Assembly: GCF_024498075.1 (NCBI RefSeq)
Contig: NZ_JANHOF010000008.1
Coordinates: 62,001 to 126,000, forward strand
Origin: Paenibacillus mendelii
GTDB taxonomy: Bacteria > Bacillota > Bacilli > Paenibacillales > Paenibacillaceae
Direction: 5' to 3'
Length of the DNA: 64,000 nt
Position numbers and translations under genes: made by a program. Positions 28,002 through 37,500 of this stretch are shown piece after piece. The notes below the pieces were generated by a model. It was not told the DNA's origin. It worked only from the letters and a program-made list of their open reading frames with translations, and searched no databases. The stretch's first letter is position 1. Every line of letters starts with the position of its first letter.

Positions 28002-29648
28002 TTACCTGTTTCCCCGGTCGCGGAATTCCTGCGGCGCCATACCCATGTTTTTCTTGAAGAACCGCGTAAAATATCCGGCGTTCTCAAATCCGAGCATCGC
28101 TCCAATCTCATGGATTTTATAAACCGGATTGGCAAGCAGTTCTATGGCTTTTGACATTTTCAAATCGATAATCGCCTCGGATACGTTAATGCCAGTATGC
28201 TGCTTGTACAAGCGCGACAAATAAGACGGATTCATATGGGCGACCTCGGACAACCGGGTAAGCGACAGATCCTTCCCCAAGTTCGACATGAGGTACTGAT
28301 TGATCTGATCGATCACTTTGTACGTGCGCTGGGCTTGCTCGTCTTTCTTTTGTTTGAACAGCACTTTCGCTGTGAATCGCAAATAAGCTAACGCCTCTTC
28401 CTTGGACCGGTGCGCCCGAAGATTCATCAGTTTGTCCACGTCGATATCGCCGGCGATCCGATTGAATAGCTCCCATTGGTTGATATAAGAGAGAAACGTC
28501 GTCGAGATGCCGTAATAGGCTTCGAGGTAATCGTGGTTATTATAGGAGAGCATTTTGTCCATTCCGATATAGTCGTCGACGGCACGGAGGAAATCCTCCT
28601 CCTGCTCTTGGGCAAGGAGCGCATGCAGCGTTTCGGGATAGAACGGTTTGCCGCGCAAGTCCGGCTTGGTCCTTACCGGCTCGGCTTCGGCGGGCGCCGT
28701 ATCCGGCGTCCGGGTGGTGAGCAGCATCTCGCCCCCATGCCCCATGCCGACGATCAACAGCTTCTCCAGCTGCTTGAATGTCAATGCGACATTCGGCCAA
28801 GCGGCGAACGAATCGCTGTGGATCAAGGAGATGGGAAGCTGCAGCAGCTCCCGGCATGTCCGCTGGATCGATTCCATCGTCCCGTGAATGAAGCGGATGC
28901 AGCGTGCCCGATCCAGCTCTTCGCCGTGCGCTTCCGGTTGGATGAACCAAGCGAAGCGCGCCTCGTCCAGGATGACGGCCGTAAGCTGCAATCCGCTCAA
29001 ATACTCTTCCGCGATATTCCGAATTGCATACAGCTGAATCGTTCGTTCCGACGTGTTGAGATGAGGGCCAAAGCGATCCACGCGTCCTAACGCGACAACG
29101 ACGGGCATGCCCGCGGACAGCGGGATGTATGCCTGATCGAAATCTTCTTGCTTCAACCGGAGGGCAGCTTCTTCATTCTCCAGCAGGCTCATGAAGAACT
29201 CTTTCTGCAGTGCCGGTTTTGCAGCGGACAGCTGTTCCGCGGCTTTAAGCAGAATTTGTTCATTCCTAAAGTGTTCGGAGAGGCTGGCGACCGTCTTCTC
29301 GAGCGCTTTGACGATCTCTTCGTCGCCTTCCGTCTTCAGGATGTAATCGACGCTCCCGCCCCGGAACGCGGCCTGGGATGTGCTGAAATCGTTAATACCC
29401 GTCAGAAAAATAACCTTGCAGTACGGCCAATGGGTATTGATGACCTGCTGCAGCTCCAGGCCGTTCATGCCCGGCATTTGGATATCGCATAGAACGATGT
29501 CGATCTTCGTCCGATCCAGCCATTGCAAGGCTTGCTTCGCCGAATAGGCCTTGTAGATGTCAAGCTCGATATGATCGACCTCATGCAGCATTTCGTAAAG
29601 TCCGTCAACCGTATATTTCTCGTCATCAACAATCAACACGCGGTACAT
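28002..29648 (-). CDS. YesN-type response regulator with AraC DNA-binding domain
   Basis: 548 residues. The N-terminal receiver has acidic DDE at residues 8-10, phospho-acceptor Asp in LCDIQMPG near residue 55 and the conserved Lys in YILKTEGD near 108. A poorly conserved middle follows, then a C-terminal AraC-type double helix-turn-helix (LSLTRLSEVAHMNPSYLSRLYK and GAMLGFENAGYFTRFFKK regions). It starts one base after the kinase stop and forms a pair with it. Such regulators switch on the adjacent transporter and catabolic genes when the kinase senses the sugar outside. Confidence 0.93.
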   Translation of the reverse strand: MYRVLIVDDEKYTVDGLYEMLHEVDHIELDIYKAYSAKQALQWLDRTKIDIVLCDIQMPGMNGLELQQVINTHWPYCKVIFLTGINDFSTSQAAFRGGSVDYILKTEGDEEIVKALEKTVASLSEHFRNEQILLKAAEQLSAAKPALQKEFFMSLLENEEAALRLKQEDFDQAYIPLSAGMPVVVALGRVDRFGPHLNTSERTIQLYAIRNIAEEYLSGLQLTAVILDEARFAWFIQPEAHGEELDRARCIRFIHGTMESIQRTCRELLQLPISLIHSDSFAAWPNVALTFKQLEKLLIVGMGHGGEMLLTTRTPDTAPAEAEPVRTKPDLRGKPFYPETLHALLAQEQEEDFLRAVDDYIGMDKMLSYNNHDYLEAYYGISTTFLSYINQWELFNRIAGDIDVDKLMNLRAHRSKEEALAYLRFTAKVLFKQKKDEQAQRTYKVIDQINQYLMSNLGKDLSLTRLSEVAHMNPSYLSRLYKQHTGINVSEAIIDLKMSKAIELLANPVYKIHEIGAMLGFENAGYFTRFFKKNMGMAPQEFRDRGNR

Positions 29649-29649
29649 G

Positions 29650-31428
29650 TCAATCGGCCTCCTTTCCTTCCCGGGTCAAAGGAATGACGATGTCCGCCCG
29701 CAAACCGCCAAGAGAGCTCACGGCCAAGCGCAATTCGCCCTTGATTCCGAATTCGATCTGCAGCCTTCGGTGAACGTTATAGATGCCTGCGCTTTCGGTC
29801 TCGTCATGACCGGTCGCGTGCAGAAGAGCATCCATATCGGCCAGCTTCCCAGCGCTCAATCCATCGCCGTTGTCTTCCACCGTGATGACGATGCATCGGT
29901 CCTCCTCGGCGAACGAGACCCGCAGAAGTCCGTTCTCTTCCTTTCGCTCCAAGCTGTGGACATAAGCATTCTCGATAATCGGCTGCACGATCAGCCTTGG
30001 CACCTGGACAGAGACGAATGCGGGAGGCAATTCGGCGAATTCCACCGAAATGCGGTCATGAAAGCGAAAATGTTGAATTTCCGTATACGTTCGGGCGTGA
30101 TTGACCTCCGCCAGCAGCGTGACACCGCTCGTGTTGCTGCGCGTGAGAAACTGGTAATACTCGCCCAAATATTTGGTAAACCGGGTAATGACGCCATAAT
30201 CCTGGTTCTTGGCCATACGATAGAGAAGAAAGAAGCTGTTGTATAAGAAATGGGGATTTATCTGCGATTGCAGGTGTCGCAGCTCGGAGAGTCTTGCCCG
30301 GTAACGCTGCTCGTATACTTCGTGAATGAGCACGTTAAGCCGCATCACCATCGAATTGAAATGATCGGACAAGTAGCGGAATTCATGCTTGAATTGATGC
30401 GGTTTGATCATGCCGAGATTGCCGTCTTCGACCCTGCGAAATGAATGCACAAGCGACGTCAACGGCTGGTGGATCATCCGGAAGATCTGATAGGAGAAGA
30501 TGACGACGATGATGACGGAAACGCCGGACAGCAGCCAATAGCCGATCCGGAACGTTCGCAGCGGGCCGAGAATATGCTTCTCCTGAACGTACATCATCAG
30601 CATAAAGCCGAATTGGCTTGAGCGGTCAAGGACGACGAAGTTCGGCTCATTGCCGACGACCATCGATTCAAGCGTTAGATTCGGCTGCGGCTTAGTGAAG
30701 CGGTCCTGAAGAAATGCGTTGATCTCTGCTTCCCGGAACTCGGTTTCGCGATTGGCGAAGATCAGATCGGCTTCCTTATCGTAAATCAGTACGGCCCCGC
30801 CTTTGCCGTCGATCGTAAACTTCTGCAGCGCTTGGCGTATTTCGTCCCGGGAGAGTTGAATGCTGACGACAAAGATCGGCGGCTGCTCGGTTAATGAAGC
30901 CGATAACGGATAGAAATCGCTGATGTACAGCCGGTCCCGCCAATAGACGAAAGGAGACTCGTACCGATTGCTTTCCGTAACCAGCCCTTCATACTCCTCC
31001 GCGTCAAACGGCTCGACATATTGGGCATTGGAGGAAATCGTCCGGTCGAGCAGCGGAATATTCACACTGACATTCTCGATAATTTGGCTCGAATCTTTAA
31101 TCAGATACAGCCGGCTCTGCAGCCGCAGAATCGCCTGTGACTTCTCGAAATCGGGCATGATATTCGCGGCCGTGCTTAACTTAATTAAATCCTCGTTGTT
31201 GACGAATTCCTGTTGAAACTTGAGAATCCGATCGAAATCTTCCTCCAATACATCCAGATAAAGCTGGACCCGCGACATCATCGATTTCGTAACCTCGTCT
31301 TGTACGACATTCGAGTTGACCTCGCTCAATGTCAAGGTCAACCCGTATAGCGGAAGCAGCACGAGAAGAAAGGTCAGAACAAGCCGATAATACAGCGATA
31401 ATGACGGAAACTTCAGCTTCGCTCTCAT
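29650..31428 (-). CDS. YesM-type sensor histidine kinase
   Basis: 592 residues. A first membrane helix near residues 13-33, an extracellular sensor domain of about 250 residues, a second helix near 285-307, HAMP linker, then the YesM-type His_kinase box INPHFLYNS with the phosphorylated His. An ATPase domain with N-box IIENAYVH and DNGDGL follows. The ATG at 31428 is preceded by GAGGAG; the longer frame is unsupported. The gene is directly followed by its response regulator. Confidence 0.93.
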   Translation of the reverse strand: MRAKLKFPSLSLYYRLVLTFLLVLLPLYGLTLTLSEVNSNVVQDEVTKSMMSRVQLYLDVLEEDFDRILKFQQEFVNNEDLIKLSTAANIMPDFEKSQAILRLQSRLYLIKDSSQIIENVSVNIPLLDRTISSNAQYVEPFDAEEYEGLVTESNRYESPFVYWRDRLYISDFYPLSASLTEQPPIFVVSIQLSRDEIRQALQKFTIDGKGGAVLIYDKEADLIFANRETEFREAEINAFLQDRFTKPQPNLTLESMVVGNEPNFVVLDRSSQFGFMLMMYVQEKHILGPLRTFRIGYWLLSGVSVIIVVIFSYQIFRMIHQPLTSLVHSFRRVEDGNLGMIKPHQFKHEFRYLSDHFNSMVMRLNVLIHEVYEQRYRARLSELRHLQSQINPHFLYNSFFLLYRMAKNQDYGVITRFTKYLGEYYQFLTRSNTSGVTLLAEVNHARTYTEIQHFRFHDRISVEFAELPPAFVSVQVPRLIVQPIIENAYVHSLERKEENGLLRVSFAEEDRCIVITVEDNGDGLSAGKLADMDALLHATGHDETESAGIYNVHRRLQIEFGIKGELRLAVSSLGGLRADIVIPLTREGKEAD

Positions 31429-31462
31429 TGGAAACTCCTCTCCAACACGCTGGCGGCACCGT

Positions 31463-32518
31463 TTACCAGGCAATAAAGCGGTTTCCCTTCATCGTCTGAA
31501 GCGCTTCACGGAAACTGCCTTCATACCGCTCGTTGTTCGGATTGATCGCCAGCTCGCACCTGGCGGTGTAGGACATCACGTACGTGGCTGCGGCGGAAAT
31601 GGCCGCCAGTTCCTGCGCCTTGAAGGGAATCCCGCGCGCCGCTTCGTACTCTCTGACGAACCATGCGGATTCTTCCTGTGAGGGAGTGATGACGACGGGA
31701 ATATCCCAGTTCGTCGGAAACGTCGCCGCCGCGAGACCGAGCAGATGAAGCTCATCCTCCAGCTTCAGACTGTCCCAGTCGTAAATCATGACGACCTTCC
31801 CGTTCTCGAAGCGAAAATGCTTGGCGGACCAATCGACATGTCCCAGCACCAGATTATGATTCGAGCGGTTGGCTTCGATCTCATCTTTGGCCGATCTCGC
31901 GATCGCGTCGATCCAATCCGAGTCCTTATAGGCTTTATCGAAATCAAACAAGGCGTTGTGCGGAATGGGATAGAGCGTTCGGCTCGCACAGAACGTGCCT
32001 GGATTCAGTCCCGGCAGAGACCGGTAGGGGCGTGCCCGCTCGATCAGCTCCGCCAGCGTCTCCGCCATCGCTCTGCGAATCAGCGGATCATGCGCATCCT
32101 GCTGCTCGCCCGGCGTGGCATAGGCGTCGACCGTGACGATTCCGGCTCCGAATTCCTCCGGCATGATGAGCACTTCCGGGCAAGGAAAGCCGCTTTCCGC
32201 CAAATGCTTCTGTACCGTCGAAGAAGCGGTCAGCGATTGGTGCGAATTGGCCGTTATCGTTTCCGGACCGGTCAGCTTATGGATCTTCATGAACACCTGC
32301 CTGCTGTCCGCCAGCTCCAGCCCAAACGACGCGCCGACGCTGAAGCCGGCATACAGGCATTGCTTGACAGCACTATTCAAGCGCCGGCTGCAGAACTCAT
32401 CGATGGCAGCGGCGATATTCCGAGGATCGGCCGTGCCAAGAATATCTCCGGCCAACAGTCTGTCGGCTGCATCTTCAAGCAGCTCCGTCAATGCGTACGC
32501 TAAACTTGTATCTCTCAT
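31463..32518 (-). CDS. Aminoglycoside-phosphotransferase-fold protein, variant catalytic loop
   Basis: 351 residues. The catalytic-loop region reads LGHVDWSAKHF and is followed by IYDWDSL, the order of the APH/choline-kinase fold. The usual HxDxxxxN has His in place of Asn (HVDWSAKH), so metal binding may be altered. The substrate could be a sugar or other small molecule of the surrounding catabolic cluster rather than an antibiotic. It lies between the glycosidase-like gene and the sensor kinase on the same strand with short gaps, consistent with one operon. Confidence 0.75.
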   Translation of the reverse strand: MRDTSLAYALTELLEDAADRLLAGDILGTADPRNIAAAIDEFCSRRLNSAVKQCLYAGFSVGASFGLELADSRQVFMKIHKLTGPETITANSHQSLTASSTVQKHLAESGFPCPEVLIMPEEFGAGIVTVDAYATPGEQQDAHDPLIRRAMAETLAELIERARPYRSLPGLNPGTFCASRTLYPIPHNALFDFDKAYKDSDWIDAIARSAKDEIEANRSNHNLVLGHVDWSAKHFRFENGKVVMIYDWDSLKLEDELHLLGLAAATFPTNWDIPVVITPSQEESAWFVREYEAARGIPFKAQELAAISAAATYVMSYTARCELAINPNNERYEGSFREALQTMKGNRFIAW

Positions 32519-32554
32519 CTATCTCATCTCCCGTTATGATAATGATGGTCTGAA

Positions 32555-33856
32555 TTACTGGAACAACCCGGGGTTACTAAGCACGAGCCGCACCAGGATC
32601 GCTGCATATTCGCAATATTTATAAGCCCCTGTAGGCTGCACATCCCACGTCTGCATCGGTTGATAGCGCTCATGCCAGAACCAGTCGTGCCGTTCGCCCA
32701 TTTGGCAAACGAGGCGTATAGAGGTCATCATACGTTCGGTATCGTTCATCCGCAAGCACGCAAGCGCTTCCAAATACCAGACACGTCCCATAGCGGAGAC
32801 ATCATGCAGCGGGCCCATATTACGTCCCTCGAAAGGAAGACGTTCGTGCAGCTCCCATGCTTGAAACAAATAATGCACCGCGACCGTCTGGCTCGGCATG
32901 TCTCCGCGCCATAACCGCTCCTCCGCTTTCATTAACGGCCACACCGCGGCGGCTTGCTCATCGGTTGCAATCCCGAATGCAATCGCAGCCCAATTCACAT
33001 CCGTCAGGCCGTGAAAGTCTACTAAACCATATTCGGGATGAATGTATTCCGCGAAATGGTCGCCTTGCCAGAACAGCTTCTGAAAATCGTTCTCCAGTAC
33101 CGCGGCTTCCCGTTCCCAATCGTCCGCGCGTGCCGGATTTCCCGCTAATCGTTGAAGGCGGGCAAGCATGCGGAAGACGTGGATCGTATAGCATTGCGTA
33201 ACCCCGTCCCATTCGTAGCGCGAATGCAGCTCAACGTAGAAGCCGGCTCCATCGATCAGTCCGTTCTCCGACTTTCGCGAGCGGATATATTCGGCCGCCT
33301 TATCAAGCGAATCCAGCTTCTCCAGCAGCCAATGAACGTCATGGGTATGCCGAATGATCTCCTCCGCCATCAGAATATAACTGACCGGTGCCAGCACGCC
33401 GAGCGGATTGGTCGGAACCCAGTGCTTAAACAACCGGACCCAGCGCCGCATGCCATCTTCCCCCGGATGCCCTTCCCGATCGGGCGAAGGGTAAGCAAAC
33501 ACATCAGCCGGATAGTCGACCCCGCGCATATGGGTGGTGAGGTCCAGATTGGGTCCGTCGGGAAACACCGCGAACGGAATATGTCCGTCGGCACGCTGGG
33601 AAGCCTGAACGAACTCGAAGAAATCGAGCACGCTGCGCGTCTTCCCGAGACATAGATAAGCCCCGGCGATCTCCCAAGCATCCAAACCGGGAAATACCGA
33701 TTCCTTGCCGAAGTGCGTACCGTCTGCATCGACGATAAAATGGCCGCGAAACGCTTCCTCCCGCAGTGCGGGCAGCAGGGTCTTGCGTATTGCCTCCTCC
33801 ACGCCCCGCTTGATCAGAGGATCTCTAATCGCAGACGTCAGTGCTTGGATGTCCAT
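32555..33856 (-). CDS. Six-hairpin (alpha/alpha)6 glycosidase-like protein
   Basis: About 433 residues, cytoplasmic. Alternating helices with aromatic- and acidic-rich loops fit the six-hairpin glycosidase fold (GH78/GH63/GH15-like): FPGLDAWEIAGAYL early, GLIDGAGFYVELHSRYEWDG in the middle and GPLHDVSAMGRVWYLEAL late. Which family, and so which sugar linkage, cannot be decided by eye; the nearby rhamnonate-dehydratase-like gene makes a rhamnoside possible. Start: the ATG at 33856 has CTGGAG nine bases upstream; another in-frame ATG lies at 33883 without a site. First gene of the cluster. Confidence 0.7.
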   Translation of the reverse strand: MDIQALTSAIRDPLIKRGVEEAIRKTLLPALREEAFRGHFIVDADGTHFGKESVFPGLDAWEIAGAYLCLGKTRSVLDFFEFVQASQRADGHIPFAVFPDGPNLDLTTHMRGVDYPADVFAYPSPDREGHPGEDGMRRWVRLFKHWVPTNPLGVLAPVSYILMAEEIIRHTHDVHWLLEKLDSLDKAAEYIRSRKSENGLIDGAGFYVELHSRYEWDGVTQCYTIHVFRMLARLQRLAGNPARADDWEREAAVLENDFQKLFWQGDHFAEYIHPEYGLVDFHGLTDVNWAAIAFGIATDEQAAAVWPLMKAEERLWRGDMPSQTVAVHYLFQAWELHERLPFEGRNMGPLHDVSAMGRVWYLEALACLRMNDTERMMTSIRLVCQMGERHDWFWHERYQPMQTWDVQPTGAYKYCEYAAILVRLVLSNPGLFQ

Positions 33857-34511
33857 CACATTCATCTCCAGTTCTCGCGTCATCTAAGTGCCCGGCAAGC
33901 AAGCACCTCACGCAAGTTTATTGTCATGCCCATTTCCATCCGGCTGCCATCAAGATGCCCTGTAAAACTTCACCGCGGCGTATGTAATTCCTTTTTTAAG
34001 TGCCGTTTTTTGATGAAAGCTATGTGGCGATAGATGTGAAGAAGAAACGGCAGACGCCGTCCTGGGAAAAGACGGCAAGCGTTGTCTGATTTTCAATTCC
34101 TGGTCGGTGCTCTTGCTCGTTCGTCCGCCTCGGCCCGGCCCTGTCCAAGCCGGCGGCGGCCATCTGCCGTTCCCGTCAGAATCCCCTGCCGGGCTCCAGT
34201 TGGCCGTCAATTTTTTGATCCAGCAGCACTTAACACGCAAGCAAGCGTCTATACAAAAAAATTTTCCGCGGGTTACATCAAACGACAGACTACGCTGTTC
34301 CCTCGCTTCTATACTAACTATTGGACCGACAATGATACCTTCATCGAGCGCAATATACAAAATAAAATGAAATACAGCAAATTGTTTCTTGACGCAACTG
34401 ATGCAGAAATTCGGGAGCTGACGGGCAGCATGGAGCTATCGTAAGAAGGATACGCCGATCCCGAACCGGCAGTAACGATCTCTATGTATATCAACCAATT
34501 GGAGGTAAATC
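33857..34511. other. Divergent intergenic region between glycosidase-like and 1182-aa genes
   Basis: About 650 bp. It must contain promoters for both neighbours. It holds one copy of the 22-bp ACGGC hairpin repeat (34039-34060). A 120-codon plus-strand open frame (34082-34444) lacks a ribosome binding site and a recognisable domain and is not accepted. The last 25 codons starting at an ATG at 34368 look protein-like but are also without a site. Confidence 0.4.
34039..34060. repeat. 22-bp direct repeat, left copy
   Basis: AAGAAGAAACGGC plus AGACGCCGT; identical to 38148-38169. Each copy contains the hairpin ACGGC-AGAC-GCCGT. Read on the minus strand it is followed by TTTCTTCTT, so it could also work as a small terminator. 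Confidence 0.7.
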
Positions 34512-37500
34512 ATGGCAACCATTATTGGAAGAATTGCTCTTCAGCCCGCCGTCGTACGTCCCGGCGAGACCGTGCGTGTCGAAGTGTTCGACAACGACGA
34601 CAATCCCCTTAGCGGCAGCACTGTGCAAGTATCGGTCAACGGCAAGCCGGGCGCCCTGCATTATCTGCAGTTTCCGACCGCCGGCCAGCGCAGGCTAATC
34701 GTCCGCGCCAAGGCGGCCGGCGAGACCGACCAGCAAGTCGCGCTGCTCGATGTGGCCGGCGCGCCGATGGAATTTCAGTCGTATCAGAACCGCAGCGACA
34801 TCGCGATGATCGGCGTCTCGCAGCTGCCGACGCAGCCCTATACGGCGGTATTCACGCTGGGCTCGACGATGGACACGCGATCCCCGCATCTGCAGCAGAC
34901 AAGGCCCTCCATATCTCCGCAGCTGACCAAGGTCTTCGCGCCGGATTCACTAACTGCGCGTCTGGCGTCGCAAGGCGCACTGGGCCGCGTGATGACGGAG
35001 AACCCTCAGGCGCTGACCCGGATCGAGACCCGGCGCATGACGAACACGCGCGCGAATGCAAGCGTGCGGACGGATAATGGCATCCGGCTAGCGCCCAAGA
35101 CGGCCAAGCGGCTTGCGGTCAGCGCCGTCTACGATTTGACGAACATCTCGCTAGACAAAATCTTCGGGGAGGCCGTCAGAGCACCTCGCATGGAATTCGA
35201 GTGGGACTTCGGCGATGGCAGCAAGGCCACGACGCGTACACCGGTTGTCAGCCACGACTATTTCCCGACGATCGACCACGCGGCGGGCGTCGGCCAATTC
35301 GTCGTATCCTGTCACGTCAAGCATGCGGGCATCACCGTCAAGCGGACGCTGACCATTCACTCGGCCTATGCGATCTGCAAGGCTGCGGGCACGGTTGTGC
35401 CTCATGTGACGGCCGACCTGTTCGCGCACAAGCGCTATAATATGCTGACCGGTATGTTCACGGTCTACAACGTGGAGGATACGCCGATCGTCCTCGATCG
35501 CTTGTCGATCACGCCGATGGGGGATGACGGCGACGCCGTTACGCTGCCGCGGCCGTACGTCAATCTGAAGCAGCCGATTACGATTGCGCCGCGCTCGTCG
35601 TCCATGGTCGGCGTCAACGTCCCGTTCGTTACCGGCACTCCGGAGGCCGGGCAGCTGCGTTTCGACGTCAAGAGCTTCACGGTGCTGTATGCAGGAACGG
35701 TAGGAGCTTCGCCGGTAAGATGCAGCGCCGTCTTCGACGTTCCGGTAGCGGAATGGAGCATGAAGCCGAAGCCTCTCCTGCTGCCCGAGCTTCCGCCCAG
35801 ACAGCGCAAGCCTTGGCCCTGGGAGCTGGTCGAGAATGTGCTCGCGGAACTCGTCAACCCCGTCGTCAATCCGGTTCTTCCCGCAACCGTGCTAGACGCG
35901 AAGACGGGCACCTTGGCCGTCTCCCTGGGAGCCTTGAACAGCGCCGCGAACACGAAGGCGCTCGCGCGCGACCAAGGTATGCGGGCGTTATCCGCGGTAT
36001 ATGCACCGGTCGACAAGATGATTGAGGCGCGCAGCCTGGCCGCACCGGCCGCGCGGTTCCTGTCGCAAGAGCTCGAGCGGGGAACGTTGAATGTGAATCT
36101 CCCCAAGTTCACCCCCAAGCTGCCGACGCTTGACCTTGGAACCCTCGGAGGGCTAGGAGGCGTCATACGCCCGCTCAACGGTCCGCCGCTGCCTGGCTTC
36201 ATCGCTGAAGGGCAAGTGTGCGACCCGGATAATCTGTCCGAAGAGGATCTTGCCGCAGCCGACGCCGGACAGCTGGTATGCCAAATCACCGAAGAGGTCA
36301 AGGATGTCCTTATGCCGGCCCGATGGATGAACGCGCGCAAGGGAGACTGCATTCTCTCTCCCGGGGGCGATGGCATCATCGGCGGTCTGATGCTGAACGT
36401 GAAGCCGGCGCAGTGGTACAGCCATTCCGGGATCATGACGCGCAACTACGATGAAATTACTCACAGCACCGGCAGCCAGAAGCGTCTGATGGACCATCTG
36501 GTCGGAGTGCTCGCCGACGGCTCCGACGGCTTCGAGCCGAGCGTTCTGAAATACATCTGGCCGGGGGCGATCACGCAGACCGTTCAGCACTCGATCGAAG
36601 GGGAAGACTTTCCCGATCCGGAGTACGACAAGACCTATAAAGTCTCCGCGTTCGGCCCGCATGCCGTCGGTGTGACCCACAACGACCAGTTCACGATGAT
36701 TCCGCCGCTGGTGGTCAAGCCGGATCCGATGCAGGAAACGCCGGCGGTTCGAACAGCGCTGCATGCGATCGCGACAGACGCGCGAAACAATGCCGGGCGG
36801 CCGGGCGTCAAGCCGCAGTATCACTATCGGTGGTACTGCTACACCGATCCGACCATCGGCCTCGGCGAGCCGGAAGGCCCCGAAGCCGGCTGGGCGGCCG
36901 GCACCCGAGCCTCGGTCTGCTCCTCGTATATTTGGATACACGCCAAGGCGCGCGGCGCCCATCTCGAAACCGGCCAATCGCTGGTGACGCCTACGGACCT
37001 CGAGCCGAGCGATATTGCGCAAGGGGCAACCGTCCGGCCGACGACGCCTGACGGACTGTATAACTATTCCGCGCAAGAGCGTCTGGACGCCGCTTATTGG
37101 CTGTTCGATACGATCTACAATCAAGCTTACGAGAAAGCGGGCTGGTTCGGCGAAATCCTGACCGACGGCGCGGATGACATCGCCAATCAGTTCCTCAATG
37201 CGTTCGCCAATGACGATGCCGACGGGAAAGACAGTGACGAGTGGAAGAATACGACGGATGCCGATGCCGTATCGCCGGACAACATGCTGTGGTGGGACGG
37301 TCCCTCGCTCGGCGGGCTCTACGGCTTCGCGGAGCCGGCGATCTACCGCGAACCGCGCGTGGAGAGCTACACGGTCAGCAGGTGGAAGAAGGTGCTGAAC
37401 CGTGGAACCGTTCGCGGCAAAGTCTACGGCGAAGCCGGCCCGGTTGCCGGCGCCATGGTTCAGGCTTATGACGGCAAGACGGCGTTCTCGGGCGCCGATG

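Noticed and set aside
31463..32518. APH-fold gene considered as an antibiotic resistance gene
   Set aside because: Variant catalytic loop and sugar-catabolic neighbours give no support for resistance.
34082..34444. 120-codon plus-strand open frame upstream of the multidomain gene
   Set aside because: No ribosome binding site and no known domain; the start lies in Ser/Arg-rich low-complexity sequence.
35465..37124. Two long minus-strand open frames inside the 1182-residue gene
   Set aside because: GC-rich antisense shadows; the plus-strand frame has clear domains and a ribosome binding site.
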